Positions 25,123-36,692 of a stretch of DNA of 64,000 bases are shown here, piece by piece. This stretch comes from Brevibacterium sp. 239c (GTDB taxonomy: Bacteria; Actinomycetota; Actinomycetes; Actinomycetales; Brevibacteriaceae), in contig NZ_FXZH01000009.1 of the NCBI RefSeq assembly GCF_900169365.1, forward strand, positions 88,234 to 152,233, given 5' to 3'. The stretch's first letter is position 1; each line of letters starts with the position of its first letter. Position numbers and translations under genes: made by a program. The notes under the pieces are model-generated. The model did no database searches and had not been told where the DNA came from. It saw only the letters and a program-made list of their open reading frames with translations.

Positions 25123-25446
25123 TCAGTCGTGCTGCTGCAGGGGCAGGGCTGCGATGATCGGGTGATCCAGGCCAGTGTTGCCCAGCTTCGCGGCTCCGCC
25201 GGGTGAACCGAGCTCGTCGAAGAATTCGACGTTTGCCTTGTAGTACTCCGACCATTCCTCCGGAGTGTCATCTTCGTAGAAGATCGCCTCGACCGGGCAG
25301 ACAGGTTCGCAGGCACCGCAGTCGACGCATTCATCCGGGTGGATGTAAAGGCTGCGCTCACCTTCGTAGATGCAGTCGACCGGACATTCGTCGACGCAGG
25401 CCTTGTCCTTCAGATCAACACAAGGCTGGGCAATGATGTACGTCAC
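25123..25446 (-). CDS. fdxA: 7Fe ferredoxin (3Fe-4S/4Fe-4S)
   Basis: A 107-residue FdxA-type ferredoxin. Cysteines C9, C17, C21, C25 and C40, C43, C46, C50 fit the 7Fe pattern, in which C25 usually does not bind iron. The acidic C-terminal extension is standard for the actinobacterial form. It carries electrons to unknown partners. The GTG start at 25446 has a TAGGAG site about 9 nt upstream. Coupled to dapC. Confidence 0.93.
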   Translation of the reverse strand: MTYIIAQPCVDLKDKACVDECPVDCIYEGERSLYIHPDECVDCGACEPVCPVEAIFYEDDTPEEWSEYYKANVEFFDELGSPGGAAKLGNTGLDHPIIAALPLQQHD

Positions 25447-25646
25447 GAGTACGACTCCTATTAAGACTCAGCGAGATTGCACGTATACAGCCTAAGACTA
25501 CGCCTTCCGGCTCGGCAGGGTCCCATCGGGTCGACGTGATCCTTCTTTCACGTTCGTGTCCTCCGTCACGCCTGCGGCCGCTGCGATGCAGGCTCGATTA
25601 GGCTGGGGGCGCAAGAGCTCTAAGATGTTTCGGCGGAAGGCGACAA

Positions 25647-26720
25647 GTGGACGATCTGCAGCCCGGCAAAAGAGTGGTCGTGCGGTATTCGCTCGAGCCC
25701 GGTGATACACATTCGACTTCGGATGCCCTCGGGGTCGTCAACACCGCCGACGAGTCGACGGTGGAGATCGGAACCAAACGGGGGCCCATCCGGATCAACC
25801 GGGACCAGATCATGCTCGTCCACGAGGTTCCGCCGGCACCGACTAAATCGGGTCGCACCCATGAGATCGTCTCTGCTGTCGACCTGCGCAGGATCTCGGC
25901 CGCGGCATGGCTGCCACAGGACATCTCCTGGCTGCACATGGAGAATCTGCGTAACGAAAGCGCGGAGACCGATTCCGACATCGGACTGCTGCAGAAGGGT
26001 TGGCTGCTGCGCAGCTCCGAATCGGTGACCCGCCGAGCCAACAGCTGCCTCCCTGTGACGGACACCGGAATGGACTGGGAGCAGAGCCTCGATGCTGTCG
26101 AAGCCTGGTACTCAGCGCGGGACAAGCCCAGCTGCATCCAGATCTATTCAAGTGAGGATTCCAGTGCGCTGGCTCCGGCCTGCGAAGGTTTGGCGCCGTT
26201 GCTTTCGGCCCGGGGCTACTCCCCGTCTGAGCCGGTCTTCCTGCTGGCCGGTTCCACCGCCGAGGCTGCGGCTGGGGCTGCGCATCCCGGTGACGCGGCT
26301 GCACCGGGGCTGTCGATCGACGTCAGCGAGCAGCCGAGTCCCATGCACTATGCGGCGTGGACGAGTGAGCGCGACCCAGGCTCTGAGGAGGCGTTCCGTG
26401 GGCTCATCGAGGCCGCGGATCCATGTGAGTTCGTTACCGCCTATGCTGATCACCCGGATGGGAGTCGGACCATGGTCGCCAGTGCCCGGATCGTCGAACG
26501 CAGCAAATGGGGTGTGCTGACGAATCTCGTCACCCATCCCGATCTGCGCCGCCGCGGAGCCGGTCGGTCTGTGGCCCGGGCCGTTGCAGCACTGCTGTCG
26601 CAGCGGGGAGTCCGTTCCTACCTTGTCGATGTGGAAGCCAGCAATGAAGCCTCGCTGAACCTCTTCACTTCCCTTGGCGCCACAGTTCGGCACCGCTCCT
26701 GGTACGCTCTCAGAGGCTGA
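25647..26720 (+). CDS. GNAT family N-acetyltransferase with N-terminal domain
   Basis: A 357-residue protein. Residues 1-55 form a small beta domain (R-V-V-V-R-Y-S-L and I-R-I-N-R-D-Q-I) typical of a set of actinobacterial acetyltransferases next to fdxA. The GNAT domain is at about 230-355, with L-V-T-H-P-D-L-R-R-R-G-A-G-R-S-V as acetyl-CoA motif and V-E-A-S-N-E-A-S-L-N-L-F as the C-terminal motif. The middle is alanine-rich and variable. The GTG start has GGAAGG upstream. The substrate is unknown. Confidence 0.8.
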   Translation: MDDLQPGKRVVVRYSLEPGDTHSTSDALGVVNTADESTVEIGTKRGPIRINRDQIMLVHEVPPAPTKSGRTHEIVSAVDLRRISAAAWLPQDISWLHMENLRNESAETDSDIGLLQKGWLLRSSESVTRRANSCLPVTDTGMDWEQSLDAVEAWYSARDKPSCIQIYSSEDSSALAPACEGLAPLLSARGYSPSEPVFLLAGSTAEAAAGAAHPGDAAAPGLSIDVSEQPSPMHYAAWTSERDPGSEEAFRGLIEAADPCEFVTAYADHPDGSRTMVASARIVERSKWGVLTNLVTHPDLRRRGAGRSVARAVAALLSQRGVRSYLVDVEASNEASLNLFTSLGATVRHRSWYALRG

Positions 26721-26760
26721 GGCGGGTCAACCTCGTAGTCGAGACCGCGTAGTAGGCGGG

Positions 26761-28518
26761 TCAGTCCTTGCACTCGACCTTATTGACCGGTCGATAGACG
26801 GTGACGAATGAGTCCTTCGTCGTCTTACCGGATACGATGTCCTTCATCGTCCGGGTGATCTTGATCGACCAGCCCTGCTTGGGTGACTGTGGCGTGCATT
26901 CGGGACCCGAATCGGTCACGGAGCCTGGCGAACTGTAGTTGTACCTCTCGGAGGAGTCTGAGTCCACCTTGAGCTTCTTATCGCCGAATACCTTCGCATG
27001 TACCTCTCCGCCGGATAGGTACATGTCGAGAACGATCGGCTGTTTCGATGTGTTCGTGAACTTCATGTCGATCGACGACCAGTCCAGCGTGGATTCCCGG
27101 CCTTCCGGGTAGCGGGAGATATAGCGCGAATGAGCCTGGTGTTCGTCCAGGTCGAAACCGGCGAAGAAGGCGGCGTTGAACAGTGTCGTCGACACCTGGG
27201 AGACTCCCCCGCCGAAGTCTTCCTTCATCCGGCCATCTGAGATGACGCCTGCGGCTTTGTATCCGTTGGCCGCTGTGCGCTGTCCGATGGCTTCGTTGAG
27301 GGAGAACTGTTCTCCGGGCTGCACCACTGTGCCGGAGACCTTCTTCGTGGCGACCTTGAGGTTGGTGTCGCGGTTGGGTTCCGAAGAATATCCGGTTGAG
27401 AACTCGGACATCACGTCTGAGACATTCGCCTTCTTCGCATCCTTCGTGGTGAAGTCCGGCTTCACCGAGGCGAGTGTGACTGTTGGCTTATCGGTCTCAC
27501 CCTTGATGGCATCGGTGACAGCCTTCGTGAGCTCATCCTTCTTGATGCCGATTCCTGTTTCGGATTCAACGACCTTCGGCTTACCGCCCTTGATCGTGAA
27601 GCTTGCGTCTTTGGCGGGCTTGCCCACGTCCTTATTGGCCGCCAGGACACGCTTCTGCAGGTCCTCTTCGGCGAAGACCGGGACCAGCTTCGAGTCCTTC
27701 GGTTCAAAGGTCAGGGTCTTCGCTACCGTTGACGGGCTGACTGTGAGATCGCCGGCATCGACATCGGAGTCGGAGTCCTTCGCAGGTTTCGCGTGGACGG
27801 TGAGTTCCTTGCTCACAGCGTCCTTAGCGAATCCGTCGGCAACGTCCTTCGCCTCGGCGGTGGTGATATCGGGTTCGACGTCGGTGGCTGTCACGGGCAG
27901 CGGATCTTCGGTGCGCAGCCACGACTCCTCGATCGCCGTGCGCACTTGTGAGGTATCGACGCTCTGACCGTTGGAGCCGTCTTTGACCTCCGGCTTGGAC
28001 TTCACATAGCTGAGCTCGGCGTCGACGGGTTCGAGTTCGAGGGATTTCGTCACCTTTCCGGTGGCGTCCTCAAAGGTCTTTTCGTCGATGCTGATGACGG
28101 GTTCTATTTCGTCATCCCCGAAGAGTCGGTCCCAGATGATGGTCGGGTTGAGTGTGAATCCGGTGGCCCGCCCGATGGTCCCCGGCATGTCGAAGCTGAC
28201 TCCGGCTTTCTTAGGGTCGAGGGCGGCGGTGGGCTTTCCGGCCTTGAGCTCAATCTCCTCCCCCGCTTTGTCTCCCAGTTCGCCGCGCAGAGTCGCCTCG
28301 GCAGACGTAGTGGACTGACCGCCTATGTCGACACCGGCCACGGTCGTCCCGGGTGAGAGGACTCGTCCGGTGAGGAAACCGAGCACCAGATAGAGGGCGG
28401 CGAGGGCGAGAATGATGATGACGGCAATCAGCCAGGGTCTGCGCTTCGGAGTCTTTGCAGCACCCTGCGGGCGACCGCCGGGGTTCGGAGAGGAGTGGGA
28501 CAGAGTCTGAGTCGGCAT
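26761..28518 (-). CDS. VanW family protein with peptidoglycan-binding domains
   Basis: A 585-residue membrane-anchored protein. A transmembrane helix at about residues 29-51 (W-L-I-A-V-I-I-I-L-A-L) is followed by two PG_binding_4-like domains (about 65-350) and a VanW domain (about 370-500) with G-E-Q-F-S-L-N-E-A-I-G-Q-R and G-G-G-V-S-Q-V-S-T-T-L-F-N-A. The role of VanW is not established; a wall-associated job is likely. The start has a GGGAGA site. It lies 13 nt after the MshB fusion gene and is probably co-transcribed with typA-mshB. Confidence 0.88.
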   Translation of the reverse strand: MPTQTLSHSSPNPGGRPQGAAKTPKRRPWLIAVIIILALAALYLVLGFLTGRVLSPGTTVAGVDIGGQSTTSAEATLRGELGDKAGEEIELKAGKPTAALDPKKAGVSFDMPGTIGRATGFTLNPTIIWDRLFGDDEIEPVISIDEKTFEDATGKVTKSLELEPVDAELSYVKSKPEVKDGSNGQSVDTSQVRTAIEESWLRTEDPLPVTATDVEPDITTAEAKDVADGFAKDAVSKELTVHAKPAKDSDSDVDAGDLTVSPSTVAKTLTFEPKDSKLVPVFAEEDLQKRVLAANKDVGKPAKDASFTIKGGKPKVVESETGIGIKKDELTKAVTDAIKGETDKPTVTLASVKPDFTTKDAKKANVSDVMSEFSTGYSSEPNRDTNLKVATKKVSGTVVQPGEQFSLNEAIGQRTAANGYKAAGVISDGRMKEDFGGGVSQVSTTLFNAAFFAGFDLDEHQAHSRYISRYPEGRESTLDWSSIDMKFTNTSKQPIVLDMYLSGGEVHAKVFGDKKLKVDSDSSERYNYSSPGSVTDSGPECTPQSPKQGWSIKITRTMKDIVSGKTTKDSFVTVYRPVNKVECKD

Positions 28519-28531
28519 AGTTCTCCCGATT

Positions 28532-29878
28532 CTAACGGGCTGCTTCGGGGCGCCGCACCTTGAGGAACGCGAGGATCGCGGCGATGAGCATCGGACCGAT
28601 CAGCCACGCTGCTGAGCGCAGTGTGCCGGTCACGATGATGTCCGCGCCAGGCAGCCATGACGGCTGGCCGAAGACATAGGAGAGGATGACGATGACGAAT
28701 GCGGCGATCAGCATCGGTGAGGAACTCAGGTACATGGTCTTGAGGTGCCAGAGACCGCAGGCAGCCAGGAGCAGGGCCAGGGCCACGCCCCAGGGCACGA
28801 TGACGGTGGCGCCGGCCACGTCGAAGACGCTGGCGTTGAGGTGCTGCATCGCACCGAGGAAGCCGATGAGCACAGCGAGGACCACCGCGTGGGCATAGGC
28901 GAAGAAGCCGGGTTTCTTCGGCTCCCGAAGTCGGCGGCGCAGCGGCTTGGCGGCACCGACACCACCCGTGGCGGCAACACCCGTCGTCTGTGCCTCGCAG
29001 CCGTCGATGTCGAGGTCGCTGAGCACATGAGGTGCGGGCCCCGATTGCAGCCGTTCATCTGAGATGGGGGTTCCTGCTCCGATGGAGTAGTACTCGTGAT
29101 CGATGATCTTCATGCCGATGCTATTCGACAGGGCGAAGAAGGAGCCCGAGACGCTCACCTGGGTGCGGTGGGCGGCCAAGGCCGCGCGTTTGGCGTTGAG
29201 TGCCGAGGAAATGTCCTGGGCGATGACGATCTCACCCACAGGTGGTTTGGTGGGGATCGTCTGGGCCGGTGAGAAGCCGGTTTCGGCGAATCCGGGCTGA
29301 TTCGAGTCGAAGGTTTCCCGAGCTGCTTCAGCGGGGACGTCGACGAACAGCAGTCGTCCGATCTTCCAGGAAGAGATATCGACAGCGGCGACGGTAGCCT
29401 CATGGACGCGCACATGGTCGGGGTGGCCGTAGCCTCCGTTGGAGGCATAGGTGATGACCGCATGCGGGCGAACTTCGTCGATGACGGCAGCGATATAGCT
29501 GGCTACAGTCGGAAGTTCGGCCGCACAGAGAGCACTGGCCGGCATGGTCGAGGCGGCGACGGCGTGACCGTCGGCGCCCCATTCCATCCCTGAGTCTTCG
29601 AAGATGTGGGCACTGCCGCCCAAGAACAGGTGCTCGCGCACGCCCAGGGCAGCCATCGCCTCGGCGATCTCTGCTTCCCGGACGTGGGCGAGCCCGGCCC
29701 GATCTCCTTCAAGACCTTTGAGGTCGGCGGGGATGACCTCGCCGTCCTCACCACGTGTGGCACTCAGGACCGTGACCCGCGCCCCCTCGCCGACAAGTGC
29801 AGCGATCGTGCCTCCGGTTGTGATCGTCTCATCGTCGGGATGAGCATGCACGAAGAGGATGCGGGGTACGACAGTCAT
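28532..29878 (-). CDS. mshB: Mycothiol deacetylase MshB fused to a membrane domain
   Basis: A 448-residue protein. Residues 1-305 are a PIG-L/MshB zinc deacetylase, which removes acetate from GlcNAc-inositol in mycothiol synthesis: H-A-H-P-D-D-E (H13, D15, D16) and G-H-P-D-H (H152-H155). Residues about 325-445 add four transmembrane helices after an R/K-rich linker. M. tuberculosis MshB is about 300 residues and is followed by a separate small membrane-protein gene (Rv1171), so this looks like a fusion of two neighbours. ATG 29878 has AGGA upstream and matches the MshB N-terminus; an ATG at 29902 is the alternative. Confidence 0.88.
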   Translation of the reverse strand: MTVVPRILFVHAHPDDETITTGGTIAALVGEGARVTVLSATRGEDGEVIPADLKGLEGDRAGLAHVREAEIAEAMAALGVREHLFLGGSAHIFEDSGMEWGADGHAVAASTMPASALCAAELPTVASYIAAVIDEVRPHAVITYASNGGYGHPDHVRVHEATVAAVDISSWKIGRLLFVDVPAEAARETFDSNQPGFAETGFSPAQTIPTKPPVGEIVIAQDISSALNAKRAALAAHRTQVSVSGSFFALSNSIGMKIIDHEYYSIGAGTPISDERLQSGPAPHVLSDLDIDGCEAQTTGVAATGGVGAAKPLRRRLREPKKPGFFAYAHAVVLAVLIGFLGAMQHLNASVFDVAGATVIVPWGVALALLLAACGLWHLKTMYLSSSPMLIAAFVIVILSYVFGQPSWLPGADIIVTGTLRSAAWLIGPMLIAAILAFLKVRRPEAAR

Positions 29879-29918
29879 GTGGTCCTGAGTGCTCGTGGTC
29901 ATGCTGGGTTGGTGGAAC

Positions 29919-31829
<1,911 letters not shown>

Positions 31830-31853
31830 CAAAAACCTTATGAGCTAGAGAGA

Positions 31854-31873
31854 TTGGTCCGGTGCGGACCCAA
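31854..31873 (-). promoter_or_regulatory. 5'-terminal hairpin of typA mRNA
   Basis: GGTCCG and CGGACC pair around a 3-nt loop, extended by TTG/CAA with one bulge. It lies right where transcription from the TATAAT box would start and may protect the message or affect its cold response. Confidence 0.45.
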
Positions 31874-31879
31874 CAGACC

Positions 31880-31885
31880 ATTATA
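31880..31885 (-). promoter_or_regulatory. -10 box of typA, consensus TATAAT
   Basis: A perfect TATAAT on the minus strand, about 51 nt before the typA ATG, predicting a leader of about 45 nt. No clear -35. Confidence 0.55.
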
Positions 31886-31959
31886 CGGCCACACACTTAC
31901 CGGAAATGACAGGTGGTGTTCAAAAAGCACACGGGGAATGCAAACATGAATGCATTTGG

Positions 31960-32020
31960 TGGTCGCAGCGGGCGAGTGAGAGTCCGTTCGGAAACGGATC
32001 TGACTCGTCCACTGCGACCA
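31960..32020 (-). terminator. Long terminator hairpin of the dpp operon
   Basis: A three-part stem: GGTCGCAG (31961-31968) with 32012-32019, GGGCGAGT (31970-31977) with 32003-32010, and inner TCCGTT/AACGGA with a CGGA loop. It starts about 60 nt after the dpp operon stop and separates it from the typA promoter. Confidence 0.75.
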
Positions 32021-32079
32021 ACATGCGTTCGCTTCGTCCCGCTGCGCAGACCTGAGAGCTGGCATTGGTCGAACTGAGT

Positions 32080-34020
32080 TCAGGCGTTGGCTGTGGCCTC
32101 CAGAACAGCGTCCCTGGCTTCACGACGTTTGCGCTGTTCGCGCGGATCCGGGACCGGGACCGCCGACAGCAGCCGCTGGGTATAGGGATGAACCGGGTTG
32201 GCGACAACCTGCGAGCTCTTCCCGATCTCCACCAGATATCCGTGACGCATCACTGCGATGCGCGAGGCGATGCGTTCGACGACAGCCAGGTCGTGGCTGA
32301 TGAACAGACACGCGAACCCATATTCCTGCTGCAGTCCTTCGAACAGGTCGAGGACCTTCGCCTGGACGGAGACGTCGAGCGCCGAGGTCGGCTCATCGGC
32401 GATGAGCAGCTTCGGCCGCAGTGTCAGTGCCCGGGCGATGCCGATCCGCTGTCGCTGACCGCCCGAGAGTTCGTGCGGGTAGCGGTTGCGCATCGATGTG
32501 GGCAGCTCGACAGCGGTGAGCAGCTCCTCGACGCTCTTGCTCAGCGCCGGACCCTTCATCCCTTCGTGGAGGAACAGAGGTTCGCCGATGGACTCCCCCA
32601 CAGGCAGGCGTGGGTTGAGCGAGGAGCCCGGATCCTGAAAGACGATCCCGACTTCCCTGCGCAACGGCCGCAGCTGTTTGTTGCTCAGGCCCTTGATGCT
32701 CTTGCCGTTGACGACCATATCGCCTTCGACAGTGGGCAGGAGACCCAGTGCAGCGCGGCCGATCGTCGTCTTGCCCGAACCGGATTCACCGACCAGCCCC
32801 ACGACCTCGCCCGGAGCGATCATCAGGTTGATGTGGTGTGCTGCACGGAACGCCTTCTTCCGTCCGATCGCCGGGTACTCGATCGCGGCATCGCGCAGCT
32901 GCAGAGCCGAAGCCTTCGAGAAGTCGGCCTGCGACCCCGGATGGTAGTAGGTCTCCGTGGAGTCCATCTCGATGTCGTGGTCGTGCTTCGGAGCGCTGGC
33001 CGCTTCTGCTGCTTCAGCCAGACCCGAGACTCGGTCGGAGCCGCCTTCGGTCACGAAGGGACTGGGGGTCACCTTCGGCGGATGAGCACCGTCGTTGTTG
33101 CCACCTGTGGTTATATCGTCGGCCGTACCGTGGGCGGCCTCCAATTCGTGGACGACTGCAGAGTCTTCGACATCGGCGAGGTCGGCGCCGAAGGCCTCCC
33201 CTTCGATGCCCGTTCCGAGGTGGGGCACTGCTTCGAGGAGTTGCTTCGTGTACGGGTGCTGAGGGTTGTAGAAGATCTCCTCCGCATTGCCCGATTCGAC
33301 GACCCGTCCTGCCTTCATCACGATCATACGGTCGGCCATATCGGCAACAACACCCATGTCATGGGTGATGAGGATGATGCCGGCGTCGAGCTTCGATTTC
33401 AGCTCCCGCATCAGTTTGAGGATCTCAGCCTGCACCGTGACGTCAAGAGCTGTGGTCGGCTCATCGGCGATGAGTAGCTTCGGTTGGCAGGCCAGGGCCT
33501 GAGCGATCATGATGCGCTGACGCTGTCCGCCCGAGAGCTGGTGGGGGAACGAATGGAACCGTTCCTCCGGATCCGGGATCTCAACGAGACGCATGAGTTC
33601 GAGAGCGCGTTCCTTGGCCTCGGTGGGGCCGACGTCGAGGTGGACTCGCAGAGTCTCCACGATCTGGAACCCTGCTGTGTAAACCGGGTTGAGTGCCGTC
33701 ATGGGCTCCTGGAAGATGACGGAGATCTCGTTTCCGCGAATCTGCTGCATCTTCTCAGGGGGCATGCCGATGAGTTCCGTGCCGCCCATCTTGGCCGAAC
33801 CGGTCGCCCGGCCATTGCTGGGCAGCAGACCGAGCAGTGACATGCTCGACTGCGATTTACCGGAACCTGATTCGCCCACGATTGCGAGCACCTCACCGGC
33901 GTTGACGGTGTAGTTGAGCTCTTCGGCCGCCATCCACCATTCGTCGTTGACCCAGAAATTCACTCCCAGGTCTGTGACTTCGAGGACCGGTGATTTGGCT
34001 GTGTTTGTCTGTTCAGTCAT
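32080..34020 (-). CDS. dppDF: Dipeptide/oligopeptide ABC importer, fused ATPases
   Basis: A 646-residue double ATPase, DppD and DppF in one chain, that powers peptide uptake. N-half: Walker A G-E-S-G-S-G-K-S, signature L-S-G-G-Q-R-Q-R-I, Walker [12 protein letters not shown]-half: G-E-S-G-S-G-K-T, the same signature, and [10 protein letters not shown]. Each half ends in the oligopeptide-type extension, H-P-Y-T-K and H-P-Y-T-Q-R; a linker of about 70 residues joins them. The ATG at 34020 overlaps the stop of dppC, so translation is coupled. Last gene of the operon. Confidence 0.93.
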   Translation of the reverse strand: MTEQTNTAKSPVLEVTDLGVNFWVNDEWWMAAEELNYTVNAGEVLAIVGESGSGKSQSSMSLLGLLPSNGRATGSAKMGGTELIGMPPEKMQQIRGNEISVIFQEPMTALNPVYTAGFQIVETLRVHLDVGPTEAKERALELMRLVEIPDPEERFHSFPHQLSGGQRQRIMIAQALACQPKLLIADEPTTALDVTVQAEILKLMRELKSKLDAGIILITHDMGVVADMADRMIVMKAGRVVESGNAEEIFYNPQHPYTKQLLEAVPHLGTGIEGEAFGADLADVEDSAVVHELEAAHGTADDITTGGNNDGAHPPKVTPSPFVTEGGSDRVSGLAEAAEAASAPKHDHDIEMDSTETYYHPGSQADFSKASALQLRDAAIEYPAIGRKKAFRAAHHINLMIAPGEVVGLVGESGSGKTTIGRAALGLLPTVEGDMVVNGKSIKGLSNKQLRPLRREVGIVFQDPGSSLNPRLPVGESIGEPLFLHEGMKGPALSKSVEELLTAVELPTSMRNRYPHELSGGQRQRIGIARALTLRPKLLIADEPTSALDVSVQAKVLDLFEGLQQEYGFACLFISHDLAVVERIASRIAVMRHGYLVEIGKSSQVVANPVHPYTQRLLSAVPVPDPREQRKRREARDAVLEATANA

Positions 34021-35051
34021 CACTTCGTCCCTTTCTGTGTCATGCGCTCGGCCTTCTTCATCTTCCTCCAGCTCGGAATGGTCTTCATCCGCGGGTCGAA
34101 CGCATCGCGCAGACCGTCGCCGATGAAGTTCACACACAGAGCAATGACGATGATGAACAGACCGGGCCACCAGAACAGCCACGGACGCGTAGCGAAGGAC
34201 GTCTGATATTCGCTGATGAGCTGGCCCAGAGAGATCCCGGGTGGACTGATGCCGAATCCGAGATAGCTCAACGAAGCTTCGAGCACGATCGCCTGGCTCA
34301 TGACCAGCGTTGTGTTGACGATGATGACACCCATGGCATTGGGCAACATGTGCTTGAACATGATGCGGAAGTCGCTGGCCCCGGCCACACGAGCCGAGTC
34401 GACGAATTCGCGTTCACGCAGGGACATGAAGTCACCGCGGACGAGTCGTGCCAGGCCGGTCCATAGGATGGCGCCGAGCGCTAGACCGAGCAGTGGTCCG
34501 TTCGCGCCTCCGACCAGCTTGCCGAGGATCGAACCGATGACAATGACCGGGAGAATGATGAATCCGTCGGTGACGCGCATCAGCACCGAATCGATCCAGC
34601 CACGATAGTAGCCGGCCAGCGCACCGACGATTGTGCCGATGACGAGGCAGACCAGGCCGATGATGATCATCACGATGATCGAGATCTGCGTCCCTTTCAT
34701 CACTCGGGCGAAGTTGTCACGACCGATATCGTCCTGCCCGAAGGGATGGTCGCCCAAGGAAAAGAAGTTTGAGAATGACCACGTCGGCGCACCGCCGGCG
34801 TTGACGATCTGCCCCGAGGAGGTGTGGTTGTAGATCCACCACCCCGGGATCGGGCCGAAGCCTACCGCCGAGAAGGCGAACAGCGCGACGAAAGCGAAGA
34901 CGCCGATGCTGATCATCGCACCCTTGTGGCGGAGGAACTTGCGAAAAACGATCTTACTCTGAGACAGACCTTCTGTTTCTTTGGCTTCGATCGCGTTGTC
35001 CCCGACATCGTCAGGGGCGAGAGCAGTCTGCTTGTCGTTGTTGGTACTCAT
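34020..35051 (-). CDS. dppC: Dipeptide ABC importer permease DppC
   Basis: A 343-residue inner-membrane permease of the DppC/OppC family with an N-terminal OppC_N segment (about 30-100), six transmembrane helices and the EAA-loop sequence A-R-V-A-G-A-S-D-F-R-I that docks the ATPase. N-terminal first 30 residues are soluble and acidic. The ATG at 35051 overlaps the dppB stop by ATGA. It pairs with DppB for peptide passage. Confidence 0.93.
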   Translation of the reverse strand: MSTNNDKQTALAPDDVGDNAIEAKETEGLSQSKIVFRKFLRHKGAMISIGVFAFVALFAFSAVGFGPIPGWWIYNHTSSGQIVNAGGAPTWSFSNFFSLGDHPFGQDDIGRDNFARVMKGTQISIIVMIIIGLVCLVIGTIVGALAGYYRGWIDSVLMRVTDGFIILPVIVIGSILGKLVGGANGPLLGLALGAILWTGLARLVRGDFMSLREREFVDSARVAGASDFRIMFKHMLPNAMGVIIVNTTLVMSQAIVLEASLSYLGFGISPPGISLGQLISEYQTSFATRPWLFWWPGLFIIVIALCVNFIGDGLRDAFDPRMKTIPSWRKMKKAERMTQKGTK

Positions 35052-36592
35052 GCGTTCACTCTGATTCTGGGGTCGAGGACTGCGTAGAGGAAGTCCGCGA
35101 CGAGGTTGGCGATGATGGCGAGCAGGCCGGTGATGAGGATATAGGCCATGATCGGGTCGAGTTCGGACTGTCTCATCGAGTCGATGAAGAGTTTGCCCAT
35201 GCCGTTCCACCCGAAGATCGTCTCCGTGATCACGGCACCACCGATCATCGTGATGATGTCAACGGGAATGATCGATGCCAGGGGCAGCAGCGCATTGCGC
35301 AGCGCATGGCGCATGACGACCGTCCGCTCGTTGAGGCCCTTGGCCCGTGCCGTGCGGATGTAGTCCTGTCCCATGACCTCAAGCATCGAACCACGCGTAT
35401 AGCGCGTGTACGAAGCGAAGGAGATGAGGATCAGTGCGATCGAGGGCAACAGGAGATGGGTGAACGTGTCGAGGTTTGCGATCCAGAAGTCTCCCTCGAG
35501 GTTCGGTGTCGATGCACCGATGGTCGCGATCGGGCGGTTGTTGATCGCGGGCTGGTCGGAGTACTCACCCCAGCCCTGCAGAACTCGGTCGGAGAAGATG
35601 AGGACGGCGATGGTGAGGCCGGTGAAGAACGTGGTTCGCACTGTGTCCCAGGGATCAGGTCCGCGGAACGCCAGCCCGACGCCGATGGCAACAGCGACCG
35701 TGACGATCAGGAGTCCGATCATCCACAGCCAGTTCATCTCCTGGTAGTAGAAGAGGTACTGCAGCGGCATATACAGCAGTGCTCCGATGGCGGCCATCGT
35801 CAGTGTGGCGTAGAGGACACGTTTGTTCTTCAATCCCGTCGACAGGAAGGTCATGACGACGGCAGAACCGAGGCCGATGATGACGACACCGACGATGCCG
35901 ATGCTTGGCTGCTGCAACCAGCCACTGGCCAGGATGTAGTAGATCGTCGCGAAGGTGATGATGGTCGCCGCAAGGAAGGTGATGAGCCTGCGCTTTCTGC
36001 TGCCGCCCAAGGCACCCATCCAAAACAGCCCCAAGCCGATGCAGACGAGGATGATCGGCATCCAGCTGCTCATTGTCGGGTCATTGATGAAGTTGTTGAT
36101 CTCGATGGCACCGTACTGCTTGAGCAGGACTGCCACCCAGAACACGGGCAGCGAGTACAGGAGGAACGAGACGAATGTGATGAAGTAGTCGAAGCCCGAG
36201 TACTGGCGAATTGCCGAGACCATGCCGACGGCGATTCCGAGTACGATGGCCACGATCGTCGAAGCGGTGATGAGTTTGACCGTGTTGGCGATCGCTCCCT
36301 GCAGCTGAGAGGTGACCTCTTGGCCGGATTTCCAAGCGATGCCGAAGTCACATTGCCCGACCACACAGCCGCCGACGCCGGCCAGCCATTTGATGTAGCG
36401 CACGATCGCCGGGGTGTCGAGGTCAAGCAGTCGGCGACGGGACTCGTAGAGTGCCTCGATGTTGGGAGAGGTGCTCGAACGCAGGTCCCAGAAGAAGTCG
36501 AGGGCGACGTTGAGCAGGAGGTAGAGGACGAATGTCACGACCAGGAGCACGAGGGCTGTCGAGAGAAGTCGCCTGAGGATGAATCTTGTCAT
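35048..36592 (-). CDS. dppB: Dipeptide ABC importer permease DppB, long form
   Basis: A 514-residue permease of the DppB/OppB family. The N-terminal first helix, the periplasmic loop with G-Q-C-D-F-G-I-A-W and the C-terminal EAA region (A-R-A-K-G-L-N-E-R-T-V) are standard. Between about residues 165 and 345 there is an insertion of roughly 180 residues with extra hydrophobic segments; ordinary DppB is about 310-340 residues. No ribosome-binding site is strong; it lies 100 bp after dppA behind a hairpin. Confidence 0.9.
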   Translation of the reverse strand: MTRFILRRLLSTALVLLVVTFVLYLLLNVALDFFWDLRSSTSPNIEALYESRRRLLDLDTPAIVRYIKWLAGVGGCVVGQCDFGIAWKSGQEVTSQLQGAIANTVKLITASTIVAIVLGIAVGMVSAIRQYSGFDYFITFVSFLLYSLPVFWVAVLLKQYGAIEINNFINDPTMSSWMPIILVCIGLGLFWMGALGGSRKRRLITFLAATIITFATIYYILASGWLQQPSIGIVGVVIIGLGSAVVMTFLSTGLKNKRVLYATLTMAAIGALLYMPLQYLFYYQEMNWLWMIGLLIVTVAVAIGVGLAFRGPDPWDTVRTTFFTGLTIAVLIFSDRVLQGWGEYSDQPAINNRPIATIGASTPNLEGDFWIANLDTFTHLLLPSIALILISFASYTRYTRGSMLEVMGQDYIRTARAKGLNERTVVMRHALRNALLPLASIIPVDIITMIGGAVITETIFGWNGMGKLFIDSMRQSELDPIMAYILITGLLAIIANLVADFLYAVLDPRIRVNA

Positions 36593-36621
36593 TATGTGTC
36601 CGTTTCAATCTTCCGAAAACG

Positions 36622-36656
36622 CCGCTGTGGGGACCACACAGTGATCCCCACAGCGG
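36622..36656 (-). terminator. Intercistronic hairpin between dppA and dppB
   Basis: A perfect 12-bp stem (36622-36633 with 36645-36656) and 11-nt loop directly after the binding-protein gene. It probably stops part of the transcription or protects the dppA 3' end, so the binding protein is made in excess of the permeases. Confidence 0.75.
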
Positions 36657-36692
36657 ATGGGGGTGGAGGAGACCGGCCGCGTCAATTGCGGA

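Noticed and set aside
32065..33477. Long antisense open frame opposite dppDF
   Set aside because: High-GC codon bias opens antisense frames; the minus frame has full ABC ATPase motifs. The same applies to long antisense frames opposite dppB, dppA, typA, icd and the MgtE-like gene.
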